A DNA stretch of 64,000 bases from contig JAPNUO010000001.1 of the NCBI GenBank assembly GCA_026627065.1, positions 186,001 through 250,000 on the forward strand, in the 5' to 3' direction. Within the stretch, counting starts at the first letter, position 1. Each line of letters opens with the position of its first letter. This document shows, piece by piece, positions 1 through 8,694 of this stretch. The DNA comes from Bacillota bacterium. GTDB lineage: Bacteria; Bacillota; Sulfobacillia; Sulfobacillales; Sulfobacillaceae. A program made the translations under genes and the position numbers. The notes under the pieces were generated by a model that was not told the DNA's origin, did not search any database, and worked only from the letters and a program-made list of their open reading frames with translations.

Positions 1-545
1 AGGCCAGCGGGTTCCCGCACCATCGGGTGATGGGCCAGGCCGGGGTGCTGGATTCGGCCCGGTTTCGCGCCTTTTTGGCGGAAGCTCTCAATGTGTCCCC
101 GAAGGACATTTCGGCCTTTGTCATGGGGGGGCACGGCGACGACATGGTGCCGCTCGTCCGTTATTCCTACGCCGGCGGGATTCCGGTGGAAAAGTTGCTG
201 CCCAAGGACACCATCGACCAAATTGTCCAGCGCACCCGAACCGGGGGCGGAGAAGTGCTCTCATTGATGAAAGTCTCGGCATTTTACGCGCCGGCCTCTT
301 CCCTGGCGGAGATGGTGAAGGCGGTCTTGCTGGACGAGCGCCGCATTTTGCCGGTGATTAGTTACCTCAATGGAGAATACGGCGAGCGCGATATTTACGT
401 GGGCGTGCCTGCCATTATTGGAGGCAACGGCGTCGAGAAGGTCTTGGAAGTGGAATTTACCGAGGAGGAACGGGAAGCCTTCAAAAAGTCGGTCGCCTCG
501 GTACGCGGGCCGTTGTCGCTTTTGACGTTAGGCGCCAGCAACTAG
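1..545 (+). CDS. mdh: Malate dehydrogenase, C-terminal part (cut by window start)
   Basis: Oxidises L-malate to oxaloacetate with NAD in the TCA cycle (cytoplasm). The reading frame is open from base 3 and encodes the last 180 residues of an LDH-like malate dehydrogenase. It starts in the conserved stretch ending [11 protein letters not shown], which is followed by [10 protein letters not shown], holding the catalytic histidine and substrate-binding residues of the MDH type. The C-terminal helix region ([15 protein letters not shown]) is normal for the family, so only the Rossmann NAD half is missing, outside the window. The gene ends 291 bases before sucC on the same strand, consistent with grouped TCA genes. 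The start cannot be seen. Confidence 0.95.
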   Translation, partial: ASGFPHHRVMGQAGVLDSARFRAFLAEALNVSPKDISAFVMGGHGDDMVPLVRYSYAGGIPVEKLLPKDTIDQIVQRTRTGGGEVLSLMKVSAFYAPASSLAEMVKAVLLDERRILPVISYLNGEYGERDIYVGVPAIIGGNGVEKVLEVEFTEEEREAFKKSVASVRGPLSLLTLGASN

Positions 546-836
546 GGCATGGCTCAGCGCGACTGTGCGCAGGCCGGCAGGGGAGACAGCGGGGCTTCGA
601 GGGGTCTCCGCGTGGACTCTTGTGCGAGAGGGACGTGCCTCGTGGGAACCCAGCGACGGAGGGGGGGACGCTCTGAGTGAGCGGAATTAGCTGAGAGGAA
701 GGCCTTCCTGGCGTTCAGCGGGGGAGCCGCTCTGGCGGGGAAAGCGCCGAGATCCCCGTGGCTGGGACCTCCTGGGAGGCTGCCGCGGGCACCTAAGCCT
801 TCGCGCCCAATCAACGATGTTAGAGGGGGAAAGCTC
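546..836. other. GC-rich intergenic region between mdh and sucC
   Basis: No credible reading frame on either strand. The stretch is purine-rich and full of short inverted repeats, including the perfect 14-bp palindrome AGGAAGGCCTTCCT at 696-709 and GC-rich repeats around 715-775. It may hold the mdh terminator and the sucC promoter or leader, but I see no clear -35/-10 pair and no RNA family I recognise. A purine-rich tract at 822-832 serves as the sucC ribosome binding site. Confidence 0.4.
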
Positions 837-1952
837 GTGAAACAGTATGAATACTTGGCCAAGGCCGTCCTGCGCGACCACGGTATTCCCACGCCGCCAG
901 GCCAGTTGGTCCGTTCGCCCGATGAGGCTGCTCAAGCCGTGCAAGCGATTGGTCCCGCAGCCTTAAAGGCGCAGGTGCTGGTCGGCGGGCGCGGTAAGGC
1001 GGGCGGGATTCGCTTTGCTGAAACGCCAGATGAGGCACGCGCTGTCGCCCAAGCGATGCTGGGAATGAATCTCAAGGGCTACACTGTCGAGACGCTATAC
1101 GCCGAGGCCAAGCTCCAGATTGAGCGGGAATTTTACATATCGGTGACCACGGATCGCAACCGCAAGACCCCCTTGGTCATGGCCTCCCTCAAAGGGGGCA
1201 TGGAAATCGAAGAGGTGGCGGACGAAGACATCGTGCGCCAGTGGGTCGATCCGCGGATTGGCGTGATGCCGTACTTTGGGCGGGAATTGGCGGCGCGGTT
1301 GGGGTTGCACGGGGGAATCGCCCGAGAATTTGCCGATTTGGTGGTCAAGCTCTATCAGATTTACCGCGAGCGCGACGCCGAACTCGTGGAAATCAACCCG
1401 CTGGCGGTCGTTGATGGGCACCTGGTGGCCGCCGATGCCCGCCTGAACCTTGACGACAGTGCGCTGTTCCGCCATCCCGAGGTTGAGCGCATCGACGAAG
1501 GATCGGCGCTGGAACAAAAGGTGCATCAAATTGGCCTCGCGTATGTGGAATTGGACGGCGACATCGCCATTATGGCCAATGGCGCCGGCATGGCCATGGC
1601 GACCGTCGATGCCATCCAATATTTCGGTGGGAAGCCGGCAAACTTTTTAGACGCGGGCGGCGGAGCGTCGGTGGAGCCAACGGCGCAGGCCCTGGACGTG
1701 CTGGTGTCCATGAATCCCAAAGTGATTTTTATCAACATTTTTGGTGGGATTACCCGCTGCGACGATGTCGCCAAGGCCATCTTGCAGGTCAAAGCCTCAC
1801 GCGGCATTCCCGTGCCCTTAGTCGTGCGGCTGGTGGGGACGAACGAAAAAGAAGGTGTGCGCCTCTTGGAGGAGGCAGGCATTTCTGCATACTCCGACAT
1901 GGCGCCGGCGGCGGAACGCGCGGTGATGCTCGCAGGGGAGGGCCGTCCATAA
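837..1952 (+). CDS. sucC: Succinate-CoA ligase (ADP-forming), beta subunit
   Basis: Beta subunit of succinyl-CoA synthetase, which makes ATP (or GTP) from succinyl-CoA in the TCA cycle. The 371-residue product has the ATP-grasp fold. The N-terminus MKQYEYLAKAVLRDHGIPTP matches the family, with KAQVLVGGRGKAGG near residue 45, the Mg/nucleotide region ELVEINPLAV near 185, and the C-terminal ligase half with NIFGGITRCDDVAKAI near 305. It starts at GTG 837 behind a purine-rich tract. Its stop overlaps the sucD start by one base (TAATG), so the subunits are translationally coupled. Malate-CoA ligase (MtkA) is a close relative, but with mdh next door and no malyl-CoA lyase here the TCA role is preferred. 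Confidence 0.93.
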   Translation: MKQYEYLAKAVLRDHGIPTPPGQLVRSPDEAAQAVQAIGPAALKAQVLVGGRGKAGGIRFAETPDEARAVAQAMLGMNLKGYTVETLYAEAKLQIEREFYISVTTDRNRKTPLVMASLKGGMEIEEVADEDIVRQWVDPRIGVMPYFGRELAARLGLHGGIAREFADLVVKLYQIYRERDAELVEINPLAVVDGHLVAADARLNLDDSALFRHPEVERIDEGSALEQKVHQIGLAYVELDGDIAIMANGAGMAMATVDAIQYFGGKPANFLDAGGGASVEPTAQALDVLVSMNPKVIFINIFGGITRCDDVAKAILQVKASRGIPVPLVVRLVGTNEKEGVRLLEEAGISAYSDMAPAAERAVMLAGEGRP

Positions 1953-2833
1953 TGGCGATCATTTTAACCAGAGATGCGAAAATTGTGGTCCAAGGCATCA
2001 CAGGGAATCAAGGGCGATTTCATACGCGGCAGATGCTGGCGTACGGGGCTCAGGTAGTCGGCGGGGTCTCGCCGGGCAAAGCCGGGGAACAGGTGGAAGG
2101 GGTCCCGGTGTTTGACACCGTGGCCGAAGCGGTACAGGCGACGGGAGCCGATGCGTCCATCGTGTTCGTCCCCGCGCCCTTTGCCAAGGATGCGGCGTTT
2201 GAAGCCATGGAGAACGGGATTCGCCTCTTGGTGATGATTCCTGAGCACATTCCCGTACAGGATTCCATGGACATCGTGGCGCGCGCCGAAGACCGCGGAG
2301 TCACGGTCATCGGCCCCAACACCTTTGGCATCATTTCGCCAGGAGAGCGCACGAAGATGGGAATTATGCCCAACCACATTTACCAGCCTGGCCCCATCGG
2401 GGTGGTCGCCCGCTCTGGCACCTTGAGCTACGAGATTGCCTTTAGTTTGACGAACGGAGGTTTTGGCCAGACGACCGTTGTGGGTATGGGCGGCGACCCG
2501 GTCGTCGGGCAAACCTTTATTTCCGTGCTGCACCATTTTAAGCAGGATCCGGAGACCAAGGCGGTGGTCATGGTCGGGGAAATCGGCGGCAGTGCGGAGG
2601 AAGAGGCGGCGGAGTACCTGAAAAGCTTCGGAAAACCGGTAGTGGCCTACCTGGCGGGCCGGGCGGCACCGCCTGGCAAGCGCATGGGGCATGCCGGCGC
2701 CATTATTGAGCGCGGTCGCGGCACCTTGGAGTCCAAGGAGAAGGCGCTCAGCGCTGCCGGCGCGAGCGTGGTTACGATGCCGTGGCAGGTCGTGGACGCC
2801 TTGCGGGAGGCCCTGGGTTCCCAGAACGCCTAA
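1952..2833 (+). CDS. sucD: Succinate-CoA ligase, alpha subunit
   Basis: CoA-binding, phosphohistidine-carrying partner of SucC. The 293-residue product has the Rossmann CoA site ([14 protein letters not shown] near residue 12), the [14 protein letters not shown] segment near 210, and the phosphorylated histidine at residue 247 in RMGHAGAI. The usual GPNCPG loop is GPNTFG here (residues 121-126), so the common cysteine is threonine. The gene overlaps sucC by one base and is followed by a hairpin terminator. The phosphohistidine and CoA regions otherwise look intact, so I call it functional; a related acyl-CoA ligase specificity cannot be excluded. Confidence 0.92.
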   Translation: MAIILTRDAKIVVQGITGNQGRFHTRQMLAYGAQVVGGVSPGKAGEQVEGVPVFDTVAEAVQATGADASIVFVPAPFAKDAAFEAMENGIRLLVMIPEHIPVQDSMDIVARAEDRGVTVIGPNTFGIISPGERTKMGIMPNHIYQPGPIGVVARSGTLSYEIAFSLTNGGFGQTTVVGMGGDPVVGQTFISVLHHFKQDPETKAVVMVGEIGGSAEEEAAEYLKSFGKPVVAYLAGRAAPPGKRMGHAGAIIERGRGTLESKEKALSAAGASVVTMPWQVVDALREALGSQNA

Positions 2834-2859
2834 GAACCTAATAAAGAGAATGAACGAAC

Positions 2860-2893
2860 GGAAAGCAGTCATCTGGAGGGATGGCTGCTTTCC
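2860..2893 (+). terminator. Hairpin terminator after sucCD, convergent with the FUSC gene
   Basis: GGAAAGCAGTCATC pairs with GATGGCTGCTTTCC with a single G-T wobble, giving a 14-bp stem and a short loop. It lies between two convergent genes and probably serves both. The T-rich tail is weak on both strands. Confidence 0.6.
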
Positions 2894-2918
2894 GCCCTGG
2901 TGGCCAGGTGTCCAGCCG

Positions 2919-4751
2919 TCAGGAAGACTGCGCCTTGCCTTTGGGCGCGAGGTCCATCGATTCCAAAAGATCCCAGAGCGTGTCTTCAATGGCGGAATAC
3001 CCTGGCATGGGAGGGACGCGCGGCACCGGAATATAGCGGTGGCCTTCCAGCCGCTGGGCTGCGGCCTCAAAAACCGGATGCACTTTGTCTACCAGCGAGA
3101 GAGGGGCGTCCGCCTTTTCGGGGTTGAGGGCCGCCACAAAGTAGCCGAGCCGCTCAATGGCCAAAATTTGGGGCCAGACGCTGTCGGGATCCAGCGGAGG
3201 CAGTTCGCCCAGTGCCGTTTCATACAGGTGTCGCATGGTAAACAGCGCGCTCAGCAATTCGCTTCGCTGACGGGCGAGGTCTGAGCGGCCGCTGAGCGCT
3301 GCTTCAAAGAGTTGTCCGGCGCATCGCACCGCGCGGCTCATCGCATCGTCAAGCCGTTGCGACGATCCCTTGCGCCAGAGCGTGAGGGCGGCGGCCAACC
3401 CTGTCGCTGCTCCTAAGAGCGTGTCGACAAAGCGCGCGACCACCATCGGAAAGACCGGAGGATGGGTTTCCGCGTCAATGATCACTAAGGCCAAGGTGGT
3501 GATAAAGACCACCGAGATCCCGTAATTTTTGGCAATAAAGAAGAGCATGCCTAGCTGCAGCAGAACGATGAGACCGGCATCGACCAAGGTCGAGGGATGT
3601 AGGGAGGTCAGGCCCAGTGTCAGCAACAGTCCAAACGTGGTGCCGAGTGCGCGCTGAATCGTGCGCTCGACGACGACCACCGTGGACACGCCTTCGAGGA
3701 CTGCAGCGGCGGTCAACGGCACCCAAAAGGGGTGAGCGATGCCGAGCAGGTGAGCAATGGCCACCGACGCGATGATCGCGAGGGCCATGCGAATGACAGC
3801 GGGCCACACCAGCGAGTCGCGGCGGAAGGCGTTGCCGAGTTTTTCCAGGGGGCTGGGGTGATAGAGGGGTGGGACCTCGGCAGGCGGCGTCGGCCGTTCA
3901 AAGGCGCTCAGCGTCGCCTCCATGGTGTGTCGCCAGCGGCGCCACAGGGGATTATCCGTCGGCGTCGGCGGCAACGTGACGGCCAGCCTCCCGGGCGATG
4001 CCTGGCGACTGTGCGCGGCCATTTGGCGGAGGATCCGAATCCACTCGTGGGGCAAGGGCGAGGACGTGTGGGACGCGAGGGCCATCAACGCGCGAAACAG
4101 CGCGTTTCCTTGGACCACCAGATGTCGCAGCCACGGGTCCTGTCCGCCCGACACGACGCGCTCGGCGTTGACGATGGCCTCGGCGGCTTTGGCGGCGGCG
4201 TGGGACTGGCGTGCGGTGCCGAGGGCCGCCGCCAGCGCGGCCAGCGCGCGATAGATGTCCGCGACGGGGGTCGCCAACGGCCGCGAACGCGCGTACAGCC
4301 AGTCCGCCATTCCGACCAGCCAGGCCACCAGAGCCCCTCCCAGGACAGCGGCTACGCGGATGAAAATGATATTGTGGGGATGAAGCGGTAAGGCGGCGCT
4401 GATGCATGCGGTGAGAATGAACATAAAGCTGGCCGGCAACGGGATGTCAAAAGCGCCCGTGAAGTAGGTGGCACCCGCCCCCACGAACGCCAAAGCCAGC
4501 GCCATGTGCCACCAGACGACGGTGAACGCGCCCAGGGCCATGGACGCCGCAAGTCCCAGGCCCACGAGCGCCAAGAGCACAGCCCGGCTCCGAAACGGTT
4601 GGTTTTGGACGTAAAGAGACGTAAACCCGCCCATAAATCCCCAAATGCCCCAAATCAGATGTCCCAGCATGAGACCGATCACCAGCACGATGCCCGTGGT
4701 GAGGCCCGTGCCCCAAAGGCGTCGCCAGGGCGGGGGCGTGGGCTTTAACAT
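2919..4751 (-). CDS. FUSC-family (fusaric acid resistance-like) membrane protein
   Basis: An integral membrane protein of about 610 residues in the FUSC / aromatic acid exporter superfamily (YccS/AaeB-like). Two hydrophobic blocks of several helices each are visible (about residues 15-145 and 325-455), separated and followed by soluble regions; the second block has the FUSC_2-type sequence IAHLLGIAHPFWVPLTAAAV. Such proteins export aromatic acids or related compounds, but the substrate is unknown. I place the start at ATG 4751 (MLKPTPPPWRR), preceded by AAGGG, rather than an upstream GTG that lacks a spaced ribosome site. The gene stands downstream of, and in line with, the molybdenum hydroxylase operon, so a link to its product is possible but unproven. 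Confidence 0.8.
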   Translation of the reverse strand: MLKPTPPPWRRLWGTGLTTGIVLVIGLMLGHLIWGIWGFMGGFTSLYVQNQPFRSRAVLLALVGLGLAASMALGAFTVVWWHMALALAFVGAGATYFTGAFDIPLPASFMFILTACISAALPLHPHNIIFIRVAAVLGGALVAWLVGMADWLYARSRPLATPVADIYRALAALAAALGTARQSHAAAKAAEAIVNAERVVSGGQDPWLRHLVVQGNALFRALMALASHTSSPLPHEWIRILRQMAAHSRQASPGRLAVTLPPTPTDNPLWRRWRHTMEATLSAFERPTPPAEVPPLYHPSPLEKLGNAFRRDSLVWPAVIRMALAIIASVAIAHLLGIAHPFWVPLTAAAVLEGVSTVVVVERTIQRALGTTFGLLLTLGLTSLHPSTLVDAGLIVLLQLGMLFFIAKNYGISVVFITTLALVIIDAETHPPVFPMVVARFVDTLLGAATGLAAALTLWRKGSSQRLDDAMSRAVRCAGQLFEAALSGRSDLARQRSELLSALFTMRHLYETALGELPPLDPDSVWPQILAIERLGYFVAALNPEKADAPLSLVDKVHPVFEAAAQRLEGHRYIPVPRVPPMPGYSAIEDTLWDLLESMDLAPKGKAQSS

Positions 4752-4895
4752 GAGGGCGCCCTTCAGGGGCGCGCTCTGACGAGTGCTCGCGGAATGCAAG
4801 AATCTCACCTCGCTTTGCCGATCAATGTCTCCCGGTTACCCTGCCCGAATGAGGCGAGGTTGACTCTGGGGATTCTTAGGGAATCAGGCCAGGGT

Positions 4896-5363
4896 TCATC
4901 GCTCGGACGCCTCGCGCACAGCCTGAAGAATTTCCTCGTAGCTTGTGCACCGGCAAATATTGGATCGGAGCCATTCCGTGATTTGATGCGGATCGGGGTG
5001 GGGGATGGTCAGCAGAAGCGCCTGAGCGGCCATGAGAAATCCGGAGGTGCAGTACCCGCACTGAAAAGCGAAATGGTCGAGAAATGCGCGTTGAACGGGC
5101 GCGTCAACCAGCCCTTCCACGGTTACCAGGTCTTGGCCCTCGGCGTCGACGGCAAACATCATGCAGGACTTGGCGGGCTTTTGGTTCAGAAGGATGGTGC
5201 AGGCGCCGCAGTCGCCATTTTCGCATCCGGGCTTGGCCCCGGTAAGACCGACTTGAGGGCTTCGCAAGAGATCGAGCAAGGTTTCGTGGGGTTCCACCAC
5301 GACCTTGCGGCGTTCTCCGTTGATGGTAAGCACCAGCGTGCTTGGGCCGCGAAAGATGTTCAT
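4896..5363 (-). CDS. Molybdenum hydroxylase small subunit, two [2Fe-2S] clusters
   Basis: Iron-sulfur subunit of a xanthine dehydrogenase/CO dehydrogenase-type enzyme, carrying electrons from the Mo site to FAD. The 155-residue product has the plant-ferredoxin-like cluster ligands C47, C52, C55 and C67, and the second cluster ligands C102, C105, C137 and C139 (QCGYC and CRC). That is the full set, so it should be functional. It is the last gene of a three-gene operon on the minus strand and overlaps the FAD subunit gene by four bases (ATGA-type coupling). Sequence alone does not tell whether the complex oxidises a purine, an aldehyde or an N-heterocycle. Confidence 0.93.
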   Translation of the reverse strand: MNIFRGPSTLVLTINGERRKVVVEPHETLLDLLRSPQVGLTGAKPGCENGDCGACTILLNQKPAKSCMMFAVDAEGQDLVTVEGLVDAPVQRAFLDHFAFQCGYCTSGFLMAAQALLLTIPHPDPHQITEWLRSNICRCTSYEEILQAVREASER

Positions 5364-6205
5364 GACGATGCCTCCAGTTCGCCAATCATCCGGGCGAGCG
5401 TATATTCCGTCACAAAAGCGCGATAGGCGGCGGAGCCGTGAACGTCATCAAGAGGCTTGACCGGCATGGCGCCGATAGCCGCGGCCGCCCGCGCGCCAGG
5501 CGAGCGCGATGTGTCCGACAAAACGCGGTTGACCTCGGCGGAGACGAGCGGCGCGGACCCCCATCCCGCAAAGGCGGCGCGGATTTCACCGGTCGGGTGG
5601 CGCACCGCCACGATAGTGACCAGGGGATAGTCGATCCAGTCCAGCCGGGTCAGTTTAAAACTCCGAAACCGCATGTTTCGCACTTCACTTTCCCGTACCC
5701 GAAGCGAGACCAGAAAGTCTTCCGATGCCACGCGCCAGGTTCCGTCGAAGTAGTCAGGCAGGCGTCCGGTGACGAGTCCTGCGCCGGTGGCGAGGGTGGC
5801 TTCGGCGTGGTCTACGAGCATAAAGGGCAGCATGGCCTCTTTGTACGGCAACAGACTAAAGCCATTGCCCCCGAGCGTAATGTGCTCCCGCGAGGTGTGA
5901 TCGGCGACCCGGTCCACGGTGGCGGTCAGCACGGGCCAGCGGTCCAGGGCAGCGATCCGCCCCAAGGGAAGACCCGCGCCCCAGGTGATCCAGTCGCCGT
6001 CCTGGTCCTGGGTCATCACTTCCGGGATCCGTTTTAAATCAATCACATCAGAAAACGACAACTGAGACGTGCGGGCCATCGTGATGAGTTCAGTGCCGCC
6101 CAATGCATAGCGCGGGGTGCGCCCGGCCTGGATCAATTGCTGGAACACCTGCCGCGCTTCGTCCCAGCGAGTGGGACGGTAATACTCGAGGGGTCCGGGG
6201 ATCAC
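5360..6205 (-). CDS. Molybdenum hydroxylase FAD subunit
   Basis: FAD-binding medium subunit (CoxM/XdhB type, 281 residues). The N-terminal FAD_binding_5 domain carries ALGGTELITMARTSQ near residue 38 and the second FAD-contact region GGNGFSLLPYKEAMLPFMLV near residue 135. The C-terminal CO-dehydrogenase flavoprotein-like domain runs from about residue 175 to the end. The loop normally reading TIGGN is altered to ITLGGNGFS but keeps the glycines. It overlaps the large-subunit gene upstream and the small-subunit gene downstream by four bases each, so the three are made in step. Order in the operon is large, FAD, small subunit. Confidence 0.9.
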   Translation of the reverse strand: MIPGPLEYYRPTRWDEARQVFQQLIQAGRTPRYALGGTELITMARTSQLSFSDVIDLKRIPEVMTQDQDGDWITWGAGLPLGRIAALDRWPVLTATVDRVADHTSREHITLGGNGFSLLPYKEAMLPFMLVDHAEATLATGAGLVTGRLPDYFDGTWRVASEDFLVSLRVRESEVRNMRFRSFKLTRLDWIDYPLVTIVAVRHPTGEIRAAFAGWGSAPLVSAEVNRVLSDTSRSPGARAAAAIGAMPVKPLDDVHGSAAYRAFVTEYTLARMIGELEASS

Positions 6206-8529
6206 GCCATCGTCCTCCTTTGCTGCCAGATGAATTCAGGGGTGAGCGGCAGCGCATTGAGCGCCAGACCCGAAGCCCGCGACAGCGCGTTGGCGAGAGC
6301 GGCTCCAATGGCCAGCACCCCGTGTTCGCCCAGCGGCCGGGCTCCGAACGGGGCATCGACTTGCGGGTTGGTGACGAATTCGACCAGATAGGTATCCGGC
6401 TGTTCGCCCATCCGCAGAACCTTGTACGTGCGAAACTGGTTGCTGAGAAATTCGCCTTGGGGGCCGTAGCGGATCTGCTCGCGGCTGGCAATGCCAAGCC
6501 CCATCGCCATTCCACCGCGCACTTGGCCGTGGGCCATGGCGGGATTGATGACCCGCCCGGCGTCAAGCACAGTGGCGGCCTTGAGAATCTGATACTGATG
6601 CGTTTCGGTATCGTATTCGACCTCCACGGCCTGGACGCCCACCGTCCACGCCGGCCCCGGCCGGCCGTGTCCGGTTTCCTGATCGAGGAGGTTCAAATGG
6701 CGAATCATGAAGCGCCCCCGGCCAATGATTTGGCCACCTATCGAGTCGCCTTCAGGATATTGGTAGCCGAGCGCCAGGTCGGCGTATTTCAGCTGGATGG
6801 TGGGGTCGTCGCGGACAAAGACAGTTTCGTTGCCGTAATCGAGGTCCTCCGGCGCGCAGCGCAGCACCACCGCGGCGAGACTCTTCAGCTGGCGCACGAC
6901 GTCCTGAGCGGCATCCAAGACCGCGCGGCCCACCATATAGGTTGATAGGCTGGCGACGGTTTTCCAGTGTTCAGGCGCGGTGGCGGTGCTGACCTCATCG
7001 CGGATAAAGACGCGGGAGACGGGTATGCGCAAGGCTTCCGCCAAAATTTGCGCTGCCGCCGTTTTCGTGCCGGCGCCGAATTCCACGGCGCCGATGCTCA
7101 AGTTGACGCTGCCGTCCGCATTCATGGTGACTATCGCGCCAGATGTGGCATTGGGCGGGCTCGACGACGTTTTCCAGAAAGCCGCCACGCCCTGAACCCG
7201 CACGCGATGCGGCGCAACCGCATAAGGTGCGCCGCCCGTCCAGCCAATGAGCGGCTTGAGGCGTTGAATTGTCTCCGGCAGATTGCCGAGGTTGCTGGAC
7301 GTAAGCCGCGCCTTGGTGGGAGACAGATCGCCGGGCGCTAGTGCGTTCAGCTGGCGCAAATCCAGGGGATCCTGGCCTAATTTGCGGGCGAGCTCGTCCA
7401 TGGCACGCTCAATGGCAAAGGTCATGGGCATGTGGCCAAATCCGCGAAATGCCGTGGTGTACGTGTGGTTGGTGTACACGGCGTAGACATCCGCGTGAAG
7501 ATGGTCGACGCGATACGGCCCCGTGCATTGAGCCGCGATGGCTCGAGCGATGCGCGGCGCCGAGTCGGCATAAGCACCGATGTCAAGGTAAAAGGTCAGG
7601 CGTGCCGCTTTTAAGCGTCCGTCGCTGGCGGCGCCCAGGACGACATCCGCTTCGAGGCCCATGCCGACCGGAGAGGTAGCCATGTCGACTTCGCGGGAAT
7701 TCGCGAGGGTCACGACATGTCCCCCGACAGCCCGGGAGGCGAGATAGGCGAGAATTTCCAATTGCACGGTGGCCTTTCCCCCGAAAGCGCCGCCGACCAA
7801 CGGCGCCGTGACCTCGATCTGACCGGGATGAAGGTGAAAGTATTGAGCCAGGAGCTTTTGCACTTCAAACGGGGCCTGGCTGCTGCTCACGACGAGGACG
7901 CGGCCATCGGCCAGAATTTCGGCCGTGGCGACCCGGGGCTCCATGGCGGCATGATCAATTTGCGGCAGGCTGACGTGAACCGTCACCACGACGTCGCTCT
8001 CGCGCAGGGCTTGATCGCAATCGCCTTTGGTGACGTTGGCTTCGTCGGCGATGTTACTGTGGCGCCGCGGTGCCGCAGGGGGGGTGGCGATGGTGTACGA
8101 TCCCACCTCGTCGTGAACAAGCGGCGCGTGCTCGGACAAGGCCTCGGCTACCGAATTCACCACCGGCAAGGGATCGCAGTGAAGACGCACTAGGTTCGCT
8201 GCGCGCTGCGCTGTGGCCGCGTCGCGGGCCACCACAAGAGCGATCGGTTCGCCCCAATAGCGCACCTTTCCGCGAGCTAAGGGGGGATGGTCTTCAATGA
8301 CGTCGCCGGTGAGAAAGGAGACATCGTCTCCAGTGATCACCGCCTTGACGCCATCCAAGCCTTTAGCCGCGCTCGTTTCGACAGCGCGGATGCGCGCATG
8401 GGCAACATGGGCCGGCACTAGAAGCCCATAGAGAGTCCCTGGCTGGCAGAGGTCGCGCGTGTAGCGCGCGCGTCCGGTGACTTTGTTGGGCGCTTCTTTG
8501 CGGGGCACGTTGACGCCAACCGATGTCAT
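6202..8529 (-). CDS. Xanthine dehydrogenase-family molybdopterin-binding large subunit
   Basis: Catalytic Mo-cofactor subunit, 775 residues, with the Ald_Xan_dh_C domain (about 15-125) and the Mo-cofactor-binding domain after it. GGAFGGKATVQLE lies near residue 250. The active-site loop AFRGFGHMP near residue 365 is of the xanthine dehydrogenase/aldehyde oxidase type and not the AYxCSFR loop of true CO dehydrogenase. The likely catalytic glutamate is in PLGEHGVLAIG close to the C-terminus. It is first in its operon, starting at ATG 8529 with AGAGGAGG eight bases ahead, and diverges from hemA. The substrate is unknown; a purine, aldehyde or azaheterocycle fits the loop type. Confidence 0.9.
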   Translation of the reverse strand: MTSVGVNVPRKEAPNKVTGRARYTRDLCQPGTLYGLLVPAHVAHARIRAVETSAAKGLDGVKAVITGDDVSFLTGDVIEDHPPLARGKVRYWGEPIALVVARDAATAQRAANLVRLHCDPLPVVNSVAEALSEHAPLVHDEVGSYTIATPPAAPRRHSNIADEANVTKGDCDQALRESDVVVTVHVSLPQIDHAAMEPRVATAEILADGRVLVVSSSQAPFEVQKLLAQYFHLHPGQIEVTAPLVGGAFGGKATVQLEILAYLASRAVGGHVVTLANSREVDMATSPVGMGLEADVVLGAASDGRLKAARLTFYLDIGAYADSAPRIARAIAAQCTGPYRVDHLHADVYAVYTNHTYTTAFRGFGHMPMTFAIERAMDELARKLGQDPLDLRQLNALAPGDLSPTKARLTSSNLGNLPETIQRLKPLIGWTGGAPYAVAPHRVRVQGVAAFWKTSSSPPNATSGAIVTMNADGSVNLSIGAVEFGAGTKTAAAQILAEALRIPVSRVFIRDEVSTATAPEHWKTVASLSTYMVGRAVLDAAQDVVRQLKSLAAVVLRCAPEDLDYGNETVFVRDDPTIQLKYADLALGYQYPEGDSIGGQIIGRGRFMIRHLNLLDQETGHGRPGPAWTVGVQAVEVEYDTETHQYQILKAATVLDAGRVINPAMAHGQVRGGMAMGLGIASREQIRYGPQGEFLSNQFRTYKVLRMGEQPDTYLVEFVTNPQVDAPFGARPLGEHGVLAIGAALANALSRASGLALNALPLTPEFIWQQRRTMA

Positions 8530-8694
8530 GATAACCTCCTCTTTGCGAAATTTACGGGTTGTGCAACCATAGCATGCCGCGATCGGGGGAGTCTATGACC
8601 CCAACTCTCTGCCAGATGATGTCGAAGGCGCCGCTGAGATGGAGTATCATGAAGGGCAGAGAGAGTCGGTCGGGAGAAGCGAGGTGAACGCGGC

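Noticed and set aside
700..836. T-box or other riboswitch upstream of sucC
   Set aside because: The conserved T-box core and an antiterminator/terminator pair are not present; only generic GC-rich stems.
554..1038. Three overlapping minus-strand ORFs of 72-112 residues
   Set aside because: Low-complexity Arg/Pro/Ser composition of GC-rich antisense frames and no ribosome sites; they run into sucC.
6202..8529. Form I carbon monoxide dehydrogenase (CoxL)
   Set aside because: The active-site loop is AFRGFG, not AYxCSFR; likewise the 31.1-kb subunit has YRGAGR.
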